DNA of 64,000 nt from Ulva prolifera. Its lineage: Eukaryota > Chlorophyta > Ulvophyceae > Ulvales > Ulvaceae. The stretch spans positions 62,001-126,000 of the forward strand of contig CM041196.1 in NCBI GenBank assembly GCA_023078555.1, written 5' to 3'. The position numbers and the translations under genes are program-made. Positions 27,101 through 40,000 of this stretch are shown piece after piece; position 1 is the first letter of the stretch; the number at the start of each line of letters is the position of its first letter. Under the pieces are notes generated by a model. It made no database searches. It saw only the letters and a list, made by a program, of their open reading frames with translations, and was not told the origin of the DNA.

Positions 27101-30100
27101 AGAAGTGCCCTGAACACAACGCACCAAATGAATATAGGCCGCGTGATAGATCGAGATTCGGTAACTCAGACACCGATGTTCCGAAGTGCGGGCAGCATGG
27201 AACCTAGCTGCATTACGAGAAGTGCCCTGAACACCACGCACGAAGTGAATATGGGCCGCGTGATAGATCGAGATTCGGTAACTCAGACACCGATGTAACG
27301 TAGTTTTGGGGCAATTGAACTTGGCTGCATGATGAGAAGTGCCCTAAACACAACGCACCAAGTCAACATGGGCCGCGTGATAGATCGACATTCGGTAACT
27401 CAGACACCGATGTTCCGAAGTGCGGGCAGCATGGAACCTAGCTGCATTACGAGAGGTGCCCTGAACACAATGCACCAAGTGAATATGGGCCGCGTGATAG
27501 ATCGAGATTCGGTAACTCAGACACCGATGTTCCGAAGTGCGGGCAGCATGGAACCTAGCTGCATTACCAGAAGTGCCCTGAACACAACGCACCAAATGAA
27601 TATAGGCCGCGTGATAGATCGAGATTCGGTAACTCAGACACCGATGTTCCGAAGTGCGGGCAGCATGGAACCTAGCTGCATTACGAGAAGTGCCCTGAAC
27701 ACCACGCACGAAGTGAATATGGGCCGCGTGATAGATCGAGATTCGGTAACTCAGACACCGATGTAACGTAGTTTTGGGGCAATTGAACTTGGCTGCATGA
27801 TGAGAAGTGCCCTAAACACAATGCACCAATTCAACATGGGCCGCGTGATAGATCGACATTCGGTAACTCAGACACCGATGTTCCGAAGTGCGGGCAGCAT
27901 GGAACCTAGCTGCATTACGAGAAGTGCCCTAAACACAATGCACCAAGTGAATATAGGCCGCGTGATATATCGAGATTCGGCAACTCAGACACCGATGTTC
28001 CGAAGTGCGGGCATCATGGAACCTAGCTGCATTACGAGAAGTGCCCTGAACACCACGCACGAAGTGAATATGGGCCGCGTGATAGATCGAGATTCGGTAA
28101 CTCAGACACCGATGTAACGTAGTTTTGGGGCAATTGAACTTGGCTGCATGATGAGAAGTGCCCTAAACACAACGCACCAAGTCAACATGGGCCGCGTGAT
28201 AGATCGACATTCGGTAACTCAGACACCGATGTTCCGAAGTGCGGGCAGCATGGAACCTAGCTGCATTACGAGAAGTGCCCTGAACACAACGCACCAAGTG
28301 AATATAGGCCGCGTGATAGATCGAGATTCGGTAACTCAGACACCGATGTAACGTAGTTTTGGGGCAATTGAACTTGGCTGCATGATGAGAAGTGCCCTAA
28401 ACACAATGCACCAATTCAACATGGGCCGCGTGATAGATCGACATTCGGTAACTCAGACACCGATGTTCCGAAGTGCGGGCAGCATGGAACCTAGCTGCAT
28501 TACGAGAAGTGCCCTAAACACAATGCACCAAGTGAATATAGGCCGCGTGATATATCGAGATTCGGCAACTCAGACACCGATGTTCCGAAGTGCGGGCATC
28601 ATGGAACCTAGCTGCATTACGAGAAGTGCCCTGAACACCACGCACGAAGTGAATATGGGCCGCGTGATAGATCGAGATTCGGTAACTCAGACACCGATGT
28701 AACGTAGTTTTGGGGCAATTGAACTTGGCTGCATGATGAGAAGTGCCCTAAACACAACGCACCAAGTCAACATGGGCCGCGTGATAGATCGACATTCGGT
28801 AACTCAGACACCGATGTTCCGAAGTGCGGGCAGCATGGAACCTAGCTGCATTACGAGAAGTGCCCTGAACACCACGCACGAAGTGAATATGGGCCGCGTG
28901 ATAGATCGAGATTCGGTAACTCAGACACCGATGTAACGTAGTGTTGGGGCAATTGAACTTGGCTGCATGATGAGAAGTGCCCTAAACACAACGCACCAAG
29001 TGAATATGGGCCGCGTAATAGATCGAGATTCGGTAATTCAGACACAGATATTCCAAAGTGCGGGCAGCATGGAACCTAGCTGCATTACAAGAGGTGCCCT
29101 GAACACAATGCACCAAGTGAATATAGGCCGCGTGATAGATCGAGATTCGGTAACTCAGACACCGATGTTCCGAAGTGCGGGCAGCATGGAACCTAGCTGC
29201 ATTACGAGAGGTGCCCTGAACACAATGCACCAAGTGAATATAGGCCGCGTGATATATCGAGATTCGGCAACTCAGACACCGATGTTCCGAAGTGCGGGCA
29301 GCATGGAACCTAGCTGCATTACGAGAAGTGCCCTGAACACCACGCACGAAGTGAATATGGGCCGCGTGATAGATCGAGATTCGGTAACTCAGACACCGAT
29401 GTAACGTAGTGTGGGGGCAATTGAACTTGGCTGCATGATGAGAAGTGCCCTAAACACAATGCACCAAGTGAATATGGGCCGCGTGATAGATCGAGATTCG
29501 GTAACTCAGACACCGATGTTCCGAAGTGCGGGCAGCATGGAACCTAGCTGCATTACGAGAAGTGCCCTGAACACAACGCACCATGTGAATATAGGCCGCG
29601 TGATAGATCGAGATTCGGTAACTCAGACACCGATGTAACGTAGTGTTGGGGCAATTGAACTTGGCTGCATGATGAGAAGTGCCCTGAACACAACGCACCA
29701 AGTGAATATAGGCCGCGTGATAGATCGAGATTCGGTAACTCAGACACCGATGTTCCGAAGTGCGGGCAGCATGGAACCTAGCTGTATTACGAGAAGTGCC
29801 CTGAACACAACGCACCATGTGAATATAGGCCGCGTGATAGATCGAGATTCGGTAACTCAGACACCGATGTAACGTAGTGTTGGGGCAATTGAACTTGGCT
29901 GCATGATGAGAAGTGCCCTAAACACAATGCACCAAGTGAATATGGGCCGCGTGATAGATCGAGATTCGGTAACTCAGACACCGATGTTCCGAAGTGCGGG
30001 CAGCATGGAACCTAGCTGCATTACCAGAAGTGCCCTGAACACAACGCACCAAATGAATATAGGCCGCGTGATAGATCGAGATTCGGTAACTCAGACACCG

Positions 30101-33100
30101 ATGTTCCGAAGTGCGGGCAGCATGGAACCTAGCTGCATTACGAGAAGTGCCCTGAACACCACGCACGAAGTGAATATGGGCCGCGTGATAGATCGAGATT
30201 CGGTAACTCAGACACCGATGTAACGTAGTTTTGGGGCAATTGAACTTGGCTGCATGATGAGAAGTGCCCTAAACACAATGCACCAATTCAACATGGGCCG
30301 CGTGATAGATCGACATTCGGTAACTCAGACACCGATGTTCCGAAGTGCGGGCAGCATGGAACCTAGCTGCATTACGAGAAGTGCCCTAAACACAATGCAC
30401 CAAGTGAATATAGGCCGCGTGATATATCGAGATTCGGCAACTCAGACACCGATGTTCCGAAGTGCGGGCAGCATGGAACCTAGCTGCATTACGAGAAGTG
30501 CCCTGAACACCACGCACCAAGTGAATATAGGCCGCGTGATAGATCGAGATTCGGCAACTCAGACACCGATGTTCCGAAGTGCGGGCAGCATGGAACCTAG
30601 CTGCATTACCAGAAGTGCCCTGAACACAACGCACCAAATGAATATAGGCCGCGTGATAGATCGAGATTCGGTAACTCAGACACCGATGTTCCGAAGTGCG
30701 GGCAGCATGGAACCTAGCTGCATTACGAGAAGTGCCCTGAACACCACGCACGAAGTGAATATTGGCCGCGTGATAGATCGAGATTCGGTAACTCAGACAC
30801 CGATGTAACGTAGTGTTGGGGCAATTGAACTTGGCTGCATGATGAGAAGTGCCCTAAACACAACGCACCAAGTGAATATGGGCCGCGTAATAGATCGAGA
30901 TTCGGTAATTCAGACACAGATATTCCAAAGTGCGGGCAGCATGGAACCTAGCTGCATTACGAGAGGTGCCCTGAACACAATGCACCAAGTGAACATAGGC
31001 CGCGTGATAGATCGAGATTCGGTAACTCAGACACCGATGTTCCGAAGTGCGGGCAGCATGGAACCTAGATGCATTACGAGAAGTGCCCTGAACACAATGC
31101 ACCAAGTGAATATAGGCCGCGTGATATATCGAGATTCGGCAACTCAGACACCGATGTTCCGAAGTGCGGGCAGCATGGAACCTAGCTGCATTACGAGAGG
31201 TGCCCTGAACACCACGCACGAAGTGAATATGGGCCGCGTGATAGATCGAGATTCGGTAACTCAGACACCGATGTAACGTAGTGTTGGGGCAATTGAACTT
31301 GGCTGCATGATGAGAAGTGCCCTAAACACAACGCACCAAGTGAATATGGGCCGCGTAATAGATCGAGATTCGGTAATTCAGACACAGATATTCCAAAGTG
31401 CGGGCAGCATGGAACCTAGCTGCATTACGAGAGGTGCCCTGAACACAATGCACCAAGTGAACATAGGCCGCGTGATAGATCGAGATTCGGTAACTCAGAC
31501 ACCGATGTTCCGAAGTGCGGGCAGCATGGAACCTAGCTGCATTACGAGAAGTGCCCTGAACACAATGCACCAAGTGAATATAGGCCGCGTGATAGATCGA
31601 GATTCGGTAACTCTGACACCGATGTTCCGAAGTGCGGGCAGCATGGAACCTAGCTGTATTACGAGAAGTGCCCTGAACACAACGCACCATGTGAATATAG
31701 GCCGCGTGATAGATCGAGATTCGGTAACTCAGACACCGATGTAACGTAGTGTTGGGGCAATTGAACTTGGCTGCATGATGAGAAGTGCCCTAAACACAAT
31801 GCACCAAGTGAATATGGGCCGCGTGATAGATCGAGATTCGGTAACTCAGACACCGATGTTCCGAAGTGCGGGCAGCATGGAACCTAGCTGCATTACCAGA
31901 AGTGCCCTGAACACAACGCACCAAATGAATATAGGCCGCGTGATAGATTGAGATTCGGTAACTCAGACACCGATGTAACGTACTGTTGGGGCAATTGAAC
32001 TTGGCTGCATGATGAGAAGTGCCCTAAACACAACGCACCAAGTCAACATGGGCCGCGTGATAGATCGACATTCGGTAACTCAGACACCGATGTTCTGAAG
32101 TGCGGGCAGCATGGAACCTAGCTGCATTACGAAAAGTGCGCTGAACACCACGCACGAAGTGAATATAGGCCGCGTGATAGATCGAGATTCGGTAACTCAG
32201 ACACCAATGTAACGTACTGTTGGGGCAATTGAACTTGGCTGCATGATGAGAAGTGCCCTAAACACAACGCACCAAGTCAACATGGGCCGCGTGATAGATC
32301 GACATTCGGTAACTCAGACACCGATGTTCCGAAGTGCGGGCAGCATGGAACCTAGCTGCATTACGAGAAGTGCCCTGAACACCACGCACGAAGTGAATAT
32401 GGGCCGCGTGATAGATCGAGATTCGGTAACTCAGACACCGATGTAACGTAGTGTTGGGGCAATTGAACTTGGCTGCATGATGAGAAGTGCCCTAAACACA
32501 ATGCACCAAGTCAACATGGGCCGCGTGATAGATCGACATTCGGTAACTCAGACACCGATGTTCCGAAGTGCGGGCAGCATGGAACCTAGCTGCATTACGA
32601 GAAGTGCCCTAAACACAATGCACCAAGTGAATATAGGCCGCGTGATATATCGAGATTCGGCAACTCAGACACCGATGTTCCGAAGTGCGGGCAGCATGGA
32701 ACCTAGCTGCATTACGAGAAGTGCCCTGAACACCACGCACGAAGTGAATATGGGCCGCGTGATAGATCGAGATTCGGTAACTCAGACACCGATGTAACGT
32801 AGTGTTGGGGCAATTGAACTTGGCTGCATGATGAGAAGTGCCCTAAACACAACGCACCAAGTGAATATGGGCCGCGTAATAGATCGAGATTCGGTAACTC
32901 AGACACCGATGTTCCGAAGTGCGGGCAGCATGGAACCTAGCTGCATGATGATAAGTGCCCTAAACACAACGCACCAAGTGAATATGGGCCGCGTAATAGA
33001 TCGAGATTCGGTAATTCAGACACAGATATTCCAAAGTGAGGGCAGCATGGAACCTAGCTGCATTACGAGAGGTGCCCTGAACACAATGCACAAAGTGAAT

Positions 33101-36100
33101 ATAGGCCGCGTGATATATCGAGATTCGGTAACTCAGACACCGATGTAACGTACTGTTGGGGCAATTGAACTTGGCTGCATGATGAGAAGTGCCCTAAACA
33201 CAACGCACCAAGTCAACATGGGCCGCGTGATAGATCGACATTCGGTAACTCAGACACCGATGTTCTGAAGTGCGGGCAGCATGGAACCTAGCTGCATTAC
33301 GAAAAGTGCGCTGAACACCACGCACGAAGTGAATATAGGCCGCGTGATAGATCGAGATTCGGTAACTCAGACACCAATGTAACGTACTGTTGGGGCAATT
33401 GAACTTGGCTGCATGATGAGAAGTGCCCTAAACACAACGCACCAAGTCAACATGGGCCGCGTGATAGATCGACATTCGGTAACTCAGACACCGATGTTCC
33501 GAAGTGCGGGCAGCATGGAACCTAGCTGCATTACGAGAAGTGCCCTGAACACCACGCACGAAGTGAATATGGGCCGCGTGATAGATCGAGATTCGGTAAC
33601 TCAGACACCGATGTACCGTAGTGTTGGGGCAATTGAACTTGGCTGCATGATGAGAAGTGCCCTAAACACAACGCACCAAGTGAATATGGGCCGCGTAATA
33701 GATCGAGATTCGGTAATTCAGACACAGATATTCCAAAGTGCGGGCAGCATGGAACCTAGCTGCATTACGAGAAGTGCCCTGAACACAACGCACCAAATGA
33801 ATATAGGCCGCGTGATATATCGAGATTCGGCAACTCAGACACCGATGTTCCGAAGTGCGGGCAGCATGGAACCTAGCTGCATTACGAGAAGTGCCCTGAA
33901 CACAATGCACCAAGTGAATATAGGCCGCGTGATAGATCGAGATTCGGTAACTCAGACACCGATGTTCCGAAGTGCGGGCAGCATGGAACCTAGATGCATT
34001 ACGAGAAGTGCCCTGAACACAATGCACCAAGTGAATATAGGCCGCGTGATATATCGAGATTCGGCAACTCAGACACCGATGTAACGTAGTGTTGGGGCAA
34101 TTGAACTTGGCTGCATGATGAGAAGTGCCCTAAACACAACGCACCAAGTGAATATGGGCCGCGTAATAGATCGAGATTCGGTAACTCAGACACCGATGTT
34201 CCGAAGTGCGGGCAGCATGGAACCTAGCTGCATTACGAGAAGTGCCCTAAACACAATGCACCAAGTGAATATAGGCCGCGTGATATATCGAGATTCGGCA
34301 ACTCAGACACCGATGTTCCGAAGTGCGGGCAGCATGGAACCTAGCTGCATTACGAGAAGTGCCCTGAACACCACGCACGAAGTGAATATGGGCCGCGTGA
34401 TAGATCGAGATTCGGTAACTCAGACACCGATGTAACGTAGTGTTGGGGCAATTGAACTTGGCTGCATGATGAGAAGTGCCCTAAACACAACGCACCAAGT
34501 GAATATGGGCCGCGTAATAGATCGAGATTCGGTAACTCAGACACCGATGTTCCGAAGTGCGGGCAGCATGGAACCTAGCTGCATGATGATAAGTGCCCTA
34601 AACACAACGCACCAAGTGAATATGGGCCGCGTAATAGATCGAGATTCGGTAATTCAGACACAGATATTCCAAAGTGAGGGCAGCATGGAACCTAGCTGCA
34701 TTACGAGAGGTGCCCTGAACACAATGCACAAAGTGAATATAGGCCGCGTGATATATCGAGATTCGGCAACTCAGACACCGATGTTCCGAAGTGCGGGCAG
34801 CATGGAACCTAGCTGCATTACGAGAAGTGCCCTGAACACCACGCACGAAGTGAATATGGGCCGCGTGATAGATCGAGATTCGGTAACTCAGACACCGATG
34901 TAACGTACTGTTGGGGCAATTGAACTTGGCTGCATGATGAGAAGTGCCCTAAACACAACGCACCAAGTCAACATGGGCCGCGTGATAGATCGACATTCGG
35001 TAACTCAGACACCGATGTTCTGAAGTGCGGGCAGCATGGAACCTAGCTGCATTACGAAAAGTGCGCTGAACACCACGCACGAAGTGAATATAGGCCGCGT
35101 GATAGATCGAGATTCGGTAACTCAGACACCAATGTAACGTACTGTTGGGGCAATTGAACTTGGCTGCATGATGAGAAGTGCCCTAAACACAATGCACCAA
35201 GTCAACATGGGCCGCGTGATAGATCGACATTCGGTAACTCAGACACCGATGTTCCGAAGTGCGGGCAGCATGGAACCTAGCTGCATTACGAGAAGTGCCC
35301 TAAACACAATGCACCAAGTGAATATAGGCCGCGTGATATATCGAGATTCGGCAACTCAGACACCGATGTTCCGAAGTGCGGGCAGCATGGAACCTAGCTG
35401 CATTACGAGAAGTGCCCTGAACACCACGCACGAAGTGAATATGGGCCGCGTGATAGATCGAGATTCGGTAACTCAGACACCGATGTAACGTAGTGTTGGG
35501 GCAATTGAACTTGGCTGCATGATGAGAAGTGCCCTAAACACAACGCACCAAGTGAATATGGGCCGCGTAATAGATCGAGATTCGGTAATTCAGACACAGA
35601 TATTCCAAAGTGAGGGCAGCATGGAACCTAGCTGCATTACGAGAGGTGCCCTGAACACAATGCACAAAGTGAATATAGGCCGCGTGATATATCGAGATTC
35701 GGCAACTCAGACACCGATGTTCCGAAGTGCGGGCAGCATGGAACCTAGCTGCATTACGAGAAGTGCCCTGAACACCACGCACGAAGTGAATATGGGCCGC
35801 GTGATAGATCGAGATTCGGTAACTCAGACACCGATGTTCCGAAGTGCGGGCAGCATGGAACCTAGCTGCATGATGATAAGTGCCCTAAACACAACGCACC
35901 AAGTGAATATGGGCCGCGTAATAGATCGAGATTCGGTAATTCAGACACAGATATTCCAAAGTGCGGGCAGCATGGAACCTAGCTGCATTACGAGAGGTGC
36001 CCTGAACACAATGCACCAAGTGAATATAGGCCGCGTGATAGATCGAGATTCGGTAACTCAGACACCGATGTTCCGAAGTGCGGGCAGCATGGAACCTAGC

Positions 36101-36110
36101 TGCATTACGA
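12143..36110 (+). repeat. 117-bp satellite array, segment 2
   Basis: About 205 monomers continue in the same orientation and phase as segment 1. Local higher-order patterns visible from shared variants include B-A dimers of 234 bp (16684-17390, 22880-23580, 24170-24640) and a 470-bp tetramer carrying a 2-bp gain AATATATAGG (17391 and 17861). There is also a block of about 11 monomers repeated at 1284 bp (18448 and 19732), where the offset of 1287 minus 3 is explained by that 2-bp gain plus a 5-bp loss in GCATGGAGCTGC. Tetramers of 463 bp carry the same 5-bp loss (22163 and 22626). B monomers show spelling variants after TAACGTA (GTGTTGGGG, GTTTTGGGG, CTGTTGGGG) that cluster regionally. No gene is supported here. 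Confidence 0.97.
36109..36110 (+). other. Target site duplication (left), CACTA-like element
   Basis: GA precedes the element, and a second GA follows it at 49719-49720. The joined flanks read TGCATTACGAGAGGTGCCCT, a normal satellite monomer sequence. A 2-bp duplication is within the range reported for CACTA-superfamily insertions outside plants. Confidence 0.82.
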
Positions 36111-36123
36111 CACAGGAGCTACG
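36111..36123 (+). repeat. Left terminal inverted repeat
   Basis: CACAGGAGCTACG pairs with the reverse complement of 49706-49718 (CACAGAAGCTACG) at 12 of 13 positions. Sequence inside this point diverges quickly. Confidence 0.9.
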
Positions 36124-36600
36124 GTGGACATGACTCACCCAGGTGGTCCACATGGTTGGGTGATCCACAGAAAGGTGATCCAATAAATATATTCCGTGAA
36201 AGACCTCCGTTACTGCTGTGACAGCGTTTATGAGTGTACGGTGTGGACATGCAGTGCTTGAGCATCGATTGCCTAGGTGTATGATCGTGTAGTGTGGAGG
36301 TGGCAAGTACCAGGTGCACTTGAGGCACACTTTTGGGGTGCGCCAGACGTCTGGGTGAGCTACCAGCAGGTGTTCCACATGGGAACTGGGCTGCCAAGAT
36401 GTTAAAATGGGATGCAGTGCCCCCTTATTATCAATTCTTATATTGTAGACTCAATTCAAGCCATATGTGTCCCACTTGAGCAGGTTGGCCTCAACCGCAC
36501 ACGGGCTGGAGCCCCACCCGCTTGGTGCGCCGTGAATATGGGTGCGCCATATCCAGGTGAGTTACATGTGGTTGGGGCCCCGTCGTAAAACTACAGTAAG
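36124..36600 (+). repeat. Left subterminal repeat region
   Basis: Short motifs recur here. GGTG(G/T)TCCACATGG occurs at 36142-36155 and 36369-36382. Related GGGTGATCCAC is at 36158 and AAGGTGATCCAAT at 36172-36184, and a looser CAGGTGAGTTACATGTGG is near 36554. GTGCGCC occurs near 36338, 36519 and 36542. AAGGTGATCCAAT has a perfect inverted partner near the right end at 49663-49675. Such subterminal motifs are typical binding sites for CACTA transposition proteins; binding here is inferred. Confidence 0.7.
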
Positions 36601-37047
36601 TATGCGTGGCCACATACACGGCTTTGTCGGATATGGCTTTGAGTCAAGCGTGCACTACTTCGTTACTAAGTGCGTTAGTAACGTTTGCGTTCCGGCCGAT
36701 CACTCCAGGCTGGAGCAGATACCAGCACCCTCCGGAGTGAGTAAGTGCTTCATGCAAGTGCTGTATGTTATCGAATTCTGCTAGGCCCGATCGACGGCCA
36801 TGCCTGGCGATTAAGCGGGCTTACCGGTGGCGTCCGGGGCTGTGGCTCTGGTGCGATACGTAGGATGCTTTGCGTTTATGCAGCCAAGGTTCCCGTACGA
36901 AGCCACCGTCACTAGTTACTATTGATTTCTATGACACTGCAATCGGTACTATTGGTGCCAGTGTGCCCTGGCCTTGTGGGTGCGTCGTTCCTGTACAAAT
37001 GTCTTGCATGCAGGCATCGCCGTGATTGCCACCCTTCCACATGAGTA
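36601..37047 (+). other. Upstream region of the transposase gene; no gene seen
   Basis: About 450 bp between the subterminal repeats and the first transposase ATG. Short open frames here have no recognisable content. The region presumably holds the promoter and 5' leader, but I see no convincing TATA box or other core element. Confidence 0.5.
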
Positions 37048-40000
37048 ATGGCGGAGAAGCGGTCCAGAGACTTCTTCGTAGCCTTGGATCACGATTGGTA
37101 TTTCTGTTCTGTCTGTGATAAACCGTGTCGCTTCACGAAAAACTTGAGCAGGCATCTGTGTAATCCGAATCACCAAGAGCAGGCGCAACTCGCTCGCGAA
37201 GCTGGGGTAACTTCTTTTTACCCTGTTCCAAATGAAGTAACACCAACTGTCTGCCGGTACGTTGCACCTCTGAAGCCTGCCGAGACAGAGTCGTCGCCAC
37301 CTGCGGAGGCATTGGAACTGCCGGATCTGCCTAACAGCCCCAATCCGAACAACGAACCCGAAGTAGACGACACTTCGGACTCTGAACACGGAGAAGCGCC
37401 GAAGTTGGTTGATCTAGTGACATCGCAATGTCCGTATCTGCCATCAGATGATGAGGATGAAACGATTCTGCATTGGGAGGTTGACGACAGTCCCACTGAC
37501 GGCTCTCTCCGTGTACACCCAGACATTGATGACACTGACAACTTCATCAACGCCGTACGCCCTTTCGTGTTACCAAAGCTATGTGCGTATCCATAGGTCC
37601 ATGCTCATGCCCAGATAGCCAAGGGTGGGGGTATGATCCACTTGCATGCCAGCGCACCATGCTCTGTTCTTGGATGCAGGATATTGAGGACTTTGTCAGA
37701 TTCGCCGTTGATGACTGGAGGGCTCGTGGGGGTTCAGGTGTCGATGATCTTCTGCGTGATGCCCGTGCGTCTGGTTTGTGTGCAGGATCAGACCTTTCCA
37801 TGGAGATACTGACAGCTGAGTTGGCCTGTCGCATGGACACTCTGAAACTTCAACAGTTGGATCCAGCTCTTGCAGTGCCGAAGGCACGCACCGTGCGTTG
37901 GTATCAGCAGAATGCTGATGAGCCAGTGGCAGCGGGTTCTACAGTAACAGTACGACAAGCTTGCTTTTGTCTCGCAGCGCTCAAGTTTCGCGGGGGGATG
38001 ACTGGGACTTGTTTGGACACAATTTGTAGAATGCTGTCACTAGGGGGATTTTTTGTAGATGAAAACAATATGATACCCAGGTGGCGTCCCTCCGTTGTGA
38101 CAATCTGGGTGCAATTGTCGTTGTACATGATTACCCGTCTCGATGATTTACTTCAATTGGCAAGTCCGTTCACGAGACATGGGTCCATGTATGTGCAGGT
38201 CCGAGCACATCATCAATGGTGTACTGTGCTTGCAAAAGCCAGACGAGTACTCGTGGGATATGTGTGACAACGGGCAGTGTCCCACTGTTTTTGGACGACA
38301 GTTGCCTTCGGCGCAACGCCATCAGAGACAAGGCGAAAGGTGCAAGCGGTGTGGAAATCAACGTTTTCAGAAGCGAAATAAACAGCTGCAGGCAGTCCGG
38401 AGGTGCGTGTCTCTAATCCCACCTCAATCCGATGCTACTGTATGCACTTCCCTACACACGTGTCGAGGCGGGCAACATGCGTTTTAGTATTTATTTGTGG
38501 CATGCAGTGCTTATGTGCTCAAAGTTGAAGATGTGGTGAGCCACTTGTTCAGAGCAGATCAGTTTGCTCGTTTTGCCGGTATGAGGTCACGAGCCATGCT
38601 GGACTCGCCTCTCTACCAGCAACTGGATGAGGCGCATGGCCGTGCTCTTTCTGCTTTGGATAGTAGTCAGACGCAGTCTGAGGTTCCCGTCGGTGGTGCT
38701 GTACCTATGCATCCACCTGCTGAGGCAGCACCAGCAGCTCCTTACCGAGATCCCTTACATGAGCCTGTGGACACGGATCCAAGCGACGAGGTCATGACCG
38801 GGGCGGGTGACACCCTTACACTGTTGTTTGCTCTGTTCGTTGATGGCGTGCAGTTGCATGGGCATGGAAGGGATACTACCACAGTCATTGGGCTGAAGTG
38901 CCTCGATTTGCCTGCTTTTTTGTGCCACACAGATTTGGCCTGCTACGCTCTTGCCTTCATTGGAGGCCCGAAGGAGCCTTCAGATTTGTCTGAAATCATT
39001 TCGATCATTCTTGATCAATTCAAATGCCACGAGCCATTGACTCAGACTGACAGAGAAGGTAAATGAACCAACAAATGGGTGCTGATTGATTTGCGTAGCG
39101 TCTTGCATGCACCTGTCACATGGTTGCCTCTACATTGTCGAAACATTGACATAGCGGGGCAGTCTGCACATTCTCTGTAGGTAAGAAGTTTATTCGAGGG
39201 GATCCAATCCGGGTGTGGGACAGCCACAGAAAAAAGTGGCGTCGCGTATTCCCAGTCATTGTTTTTGGATTTGCGGATACACCTGCAAGACGAATATGGG
39301 CGCTCACAACGGGCCATACAGGTATCAGAGGGTGTGACAAGTGCGGTGTGCGGGGTATCCGATCATTGCTGGACGGAGTGCAGCTGGGGTGGACAGCCTT
39401 TGTGGGATTTCGGAAACCTTGCAAGGCAGTGATACTGTGTCCAGAGGAGGACTCGGTGTGGGGCTGCTCTTCAGGTTACCCTCTTTCGTCCATCTTGGCT
39501 ACATTTGTTCAGACCTTCGTGATTGGCTGCGCAGGATACTCCCTGGAAGGCCATCAAGGTTCAATTCGGGAGGAAGGGGCAACCTGACCAGGCAGCACTC
39601 GCCACAGTCAGGATCACTGATGCCGTTCACCGAATCCGTAGTGAAGAGGCTGACCAAATCACCCGGGACTCAGAGGCAATGTTCCCTCTGCCGCCCCTCG
39701 CCGCTGGAGGGGGGTCTCTCACAGCTGATCCAAATTCGACCGAACAGCGTCGGCTCACCAGAGGTGCGTGCCATAACACGTACTTCGTCTTTGCTGCATT
39801 AAAAGTGGGACGCCCTTGTATGCTTGTTCATGCTTCATTCCATGTTTGCATCCATTGAATTCACATCCGTTCTACACATAGAGTGTCAGGCCAAATGGGA
39901 GGAGAGGTTTAAATACGCAAATGAGAAGCATAAAACCCTCGGGTGTCGCGGTGTGAACTCTTTTCAGGCCAGTGACCTGAAGGGATATGAGTGTGTTCCC

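Noticed and set aside
36119-36397. Minus-strand open frames near the left transposon end
   Set aside because: They overlap the terminal and subterminal repeats, are short, and resemble no protein family.
36542-36784. Small gene upstream of the transposase
   Set aside because: No recognisable content; it begins inside the subterminal repeats and is no longer than chance frames nearby.
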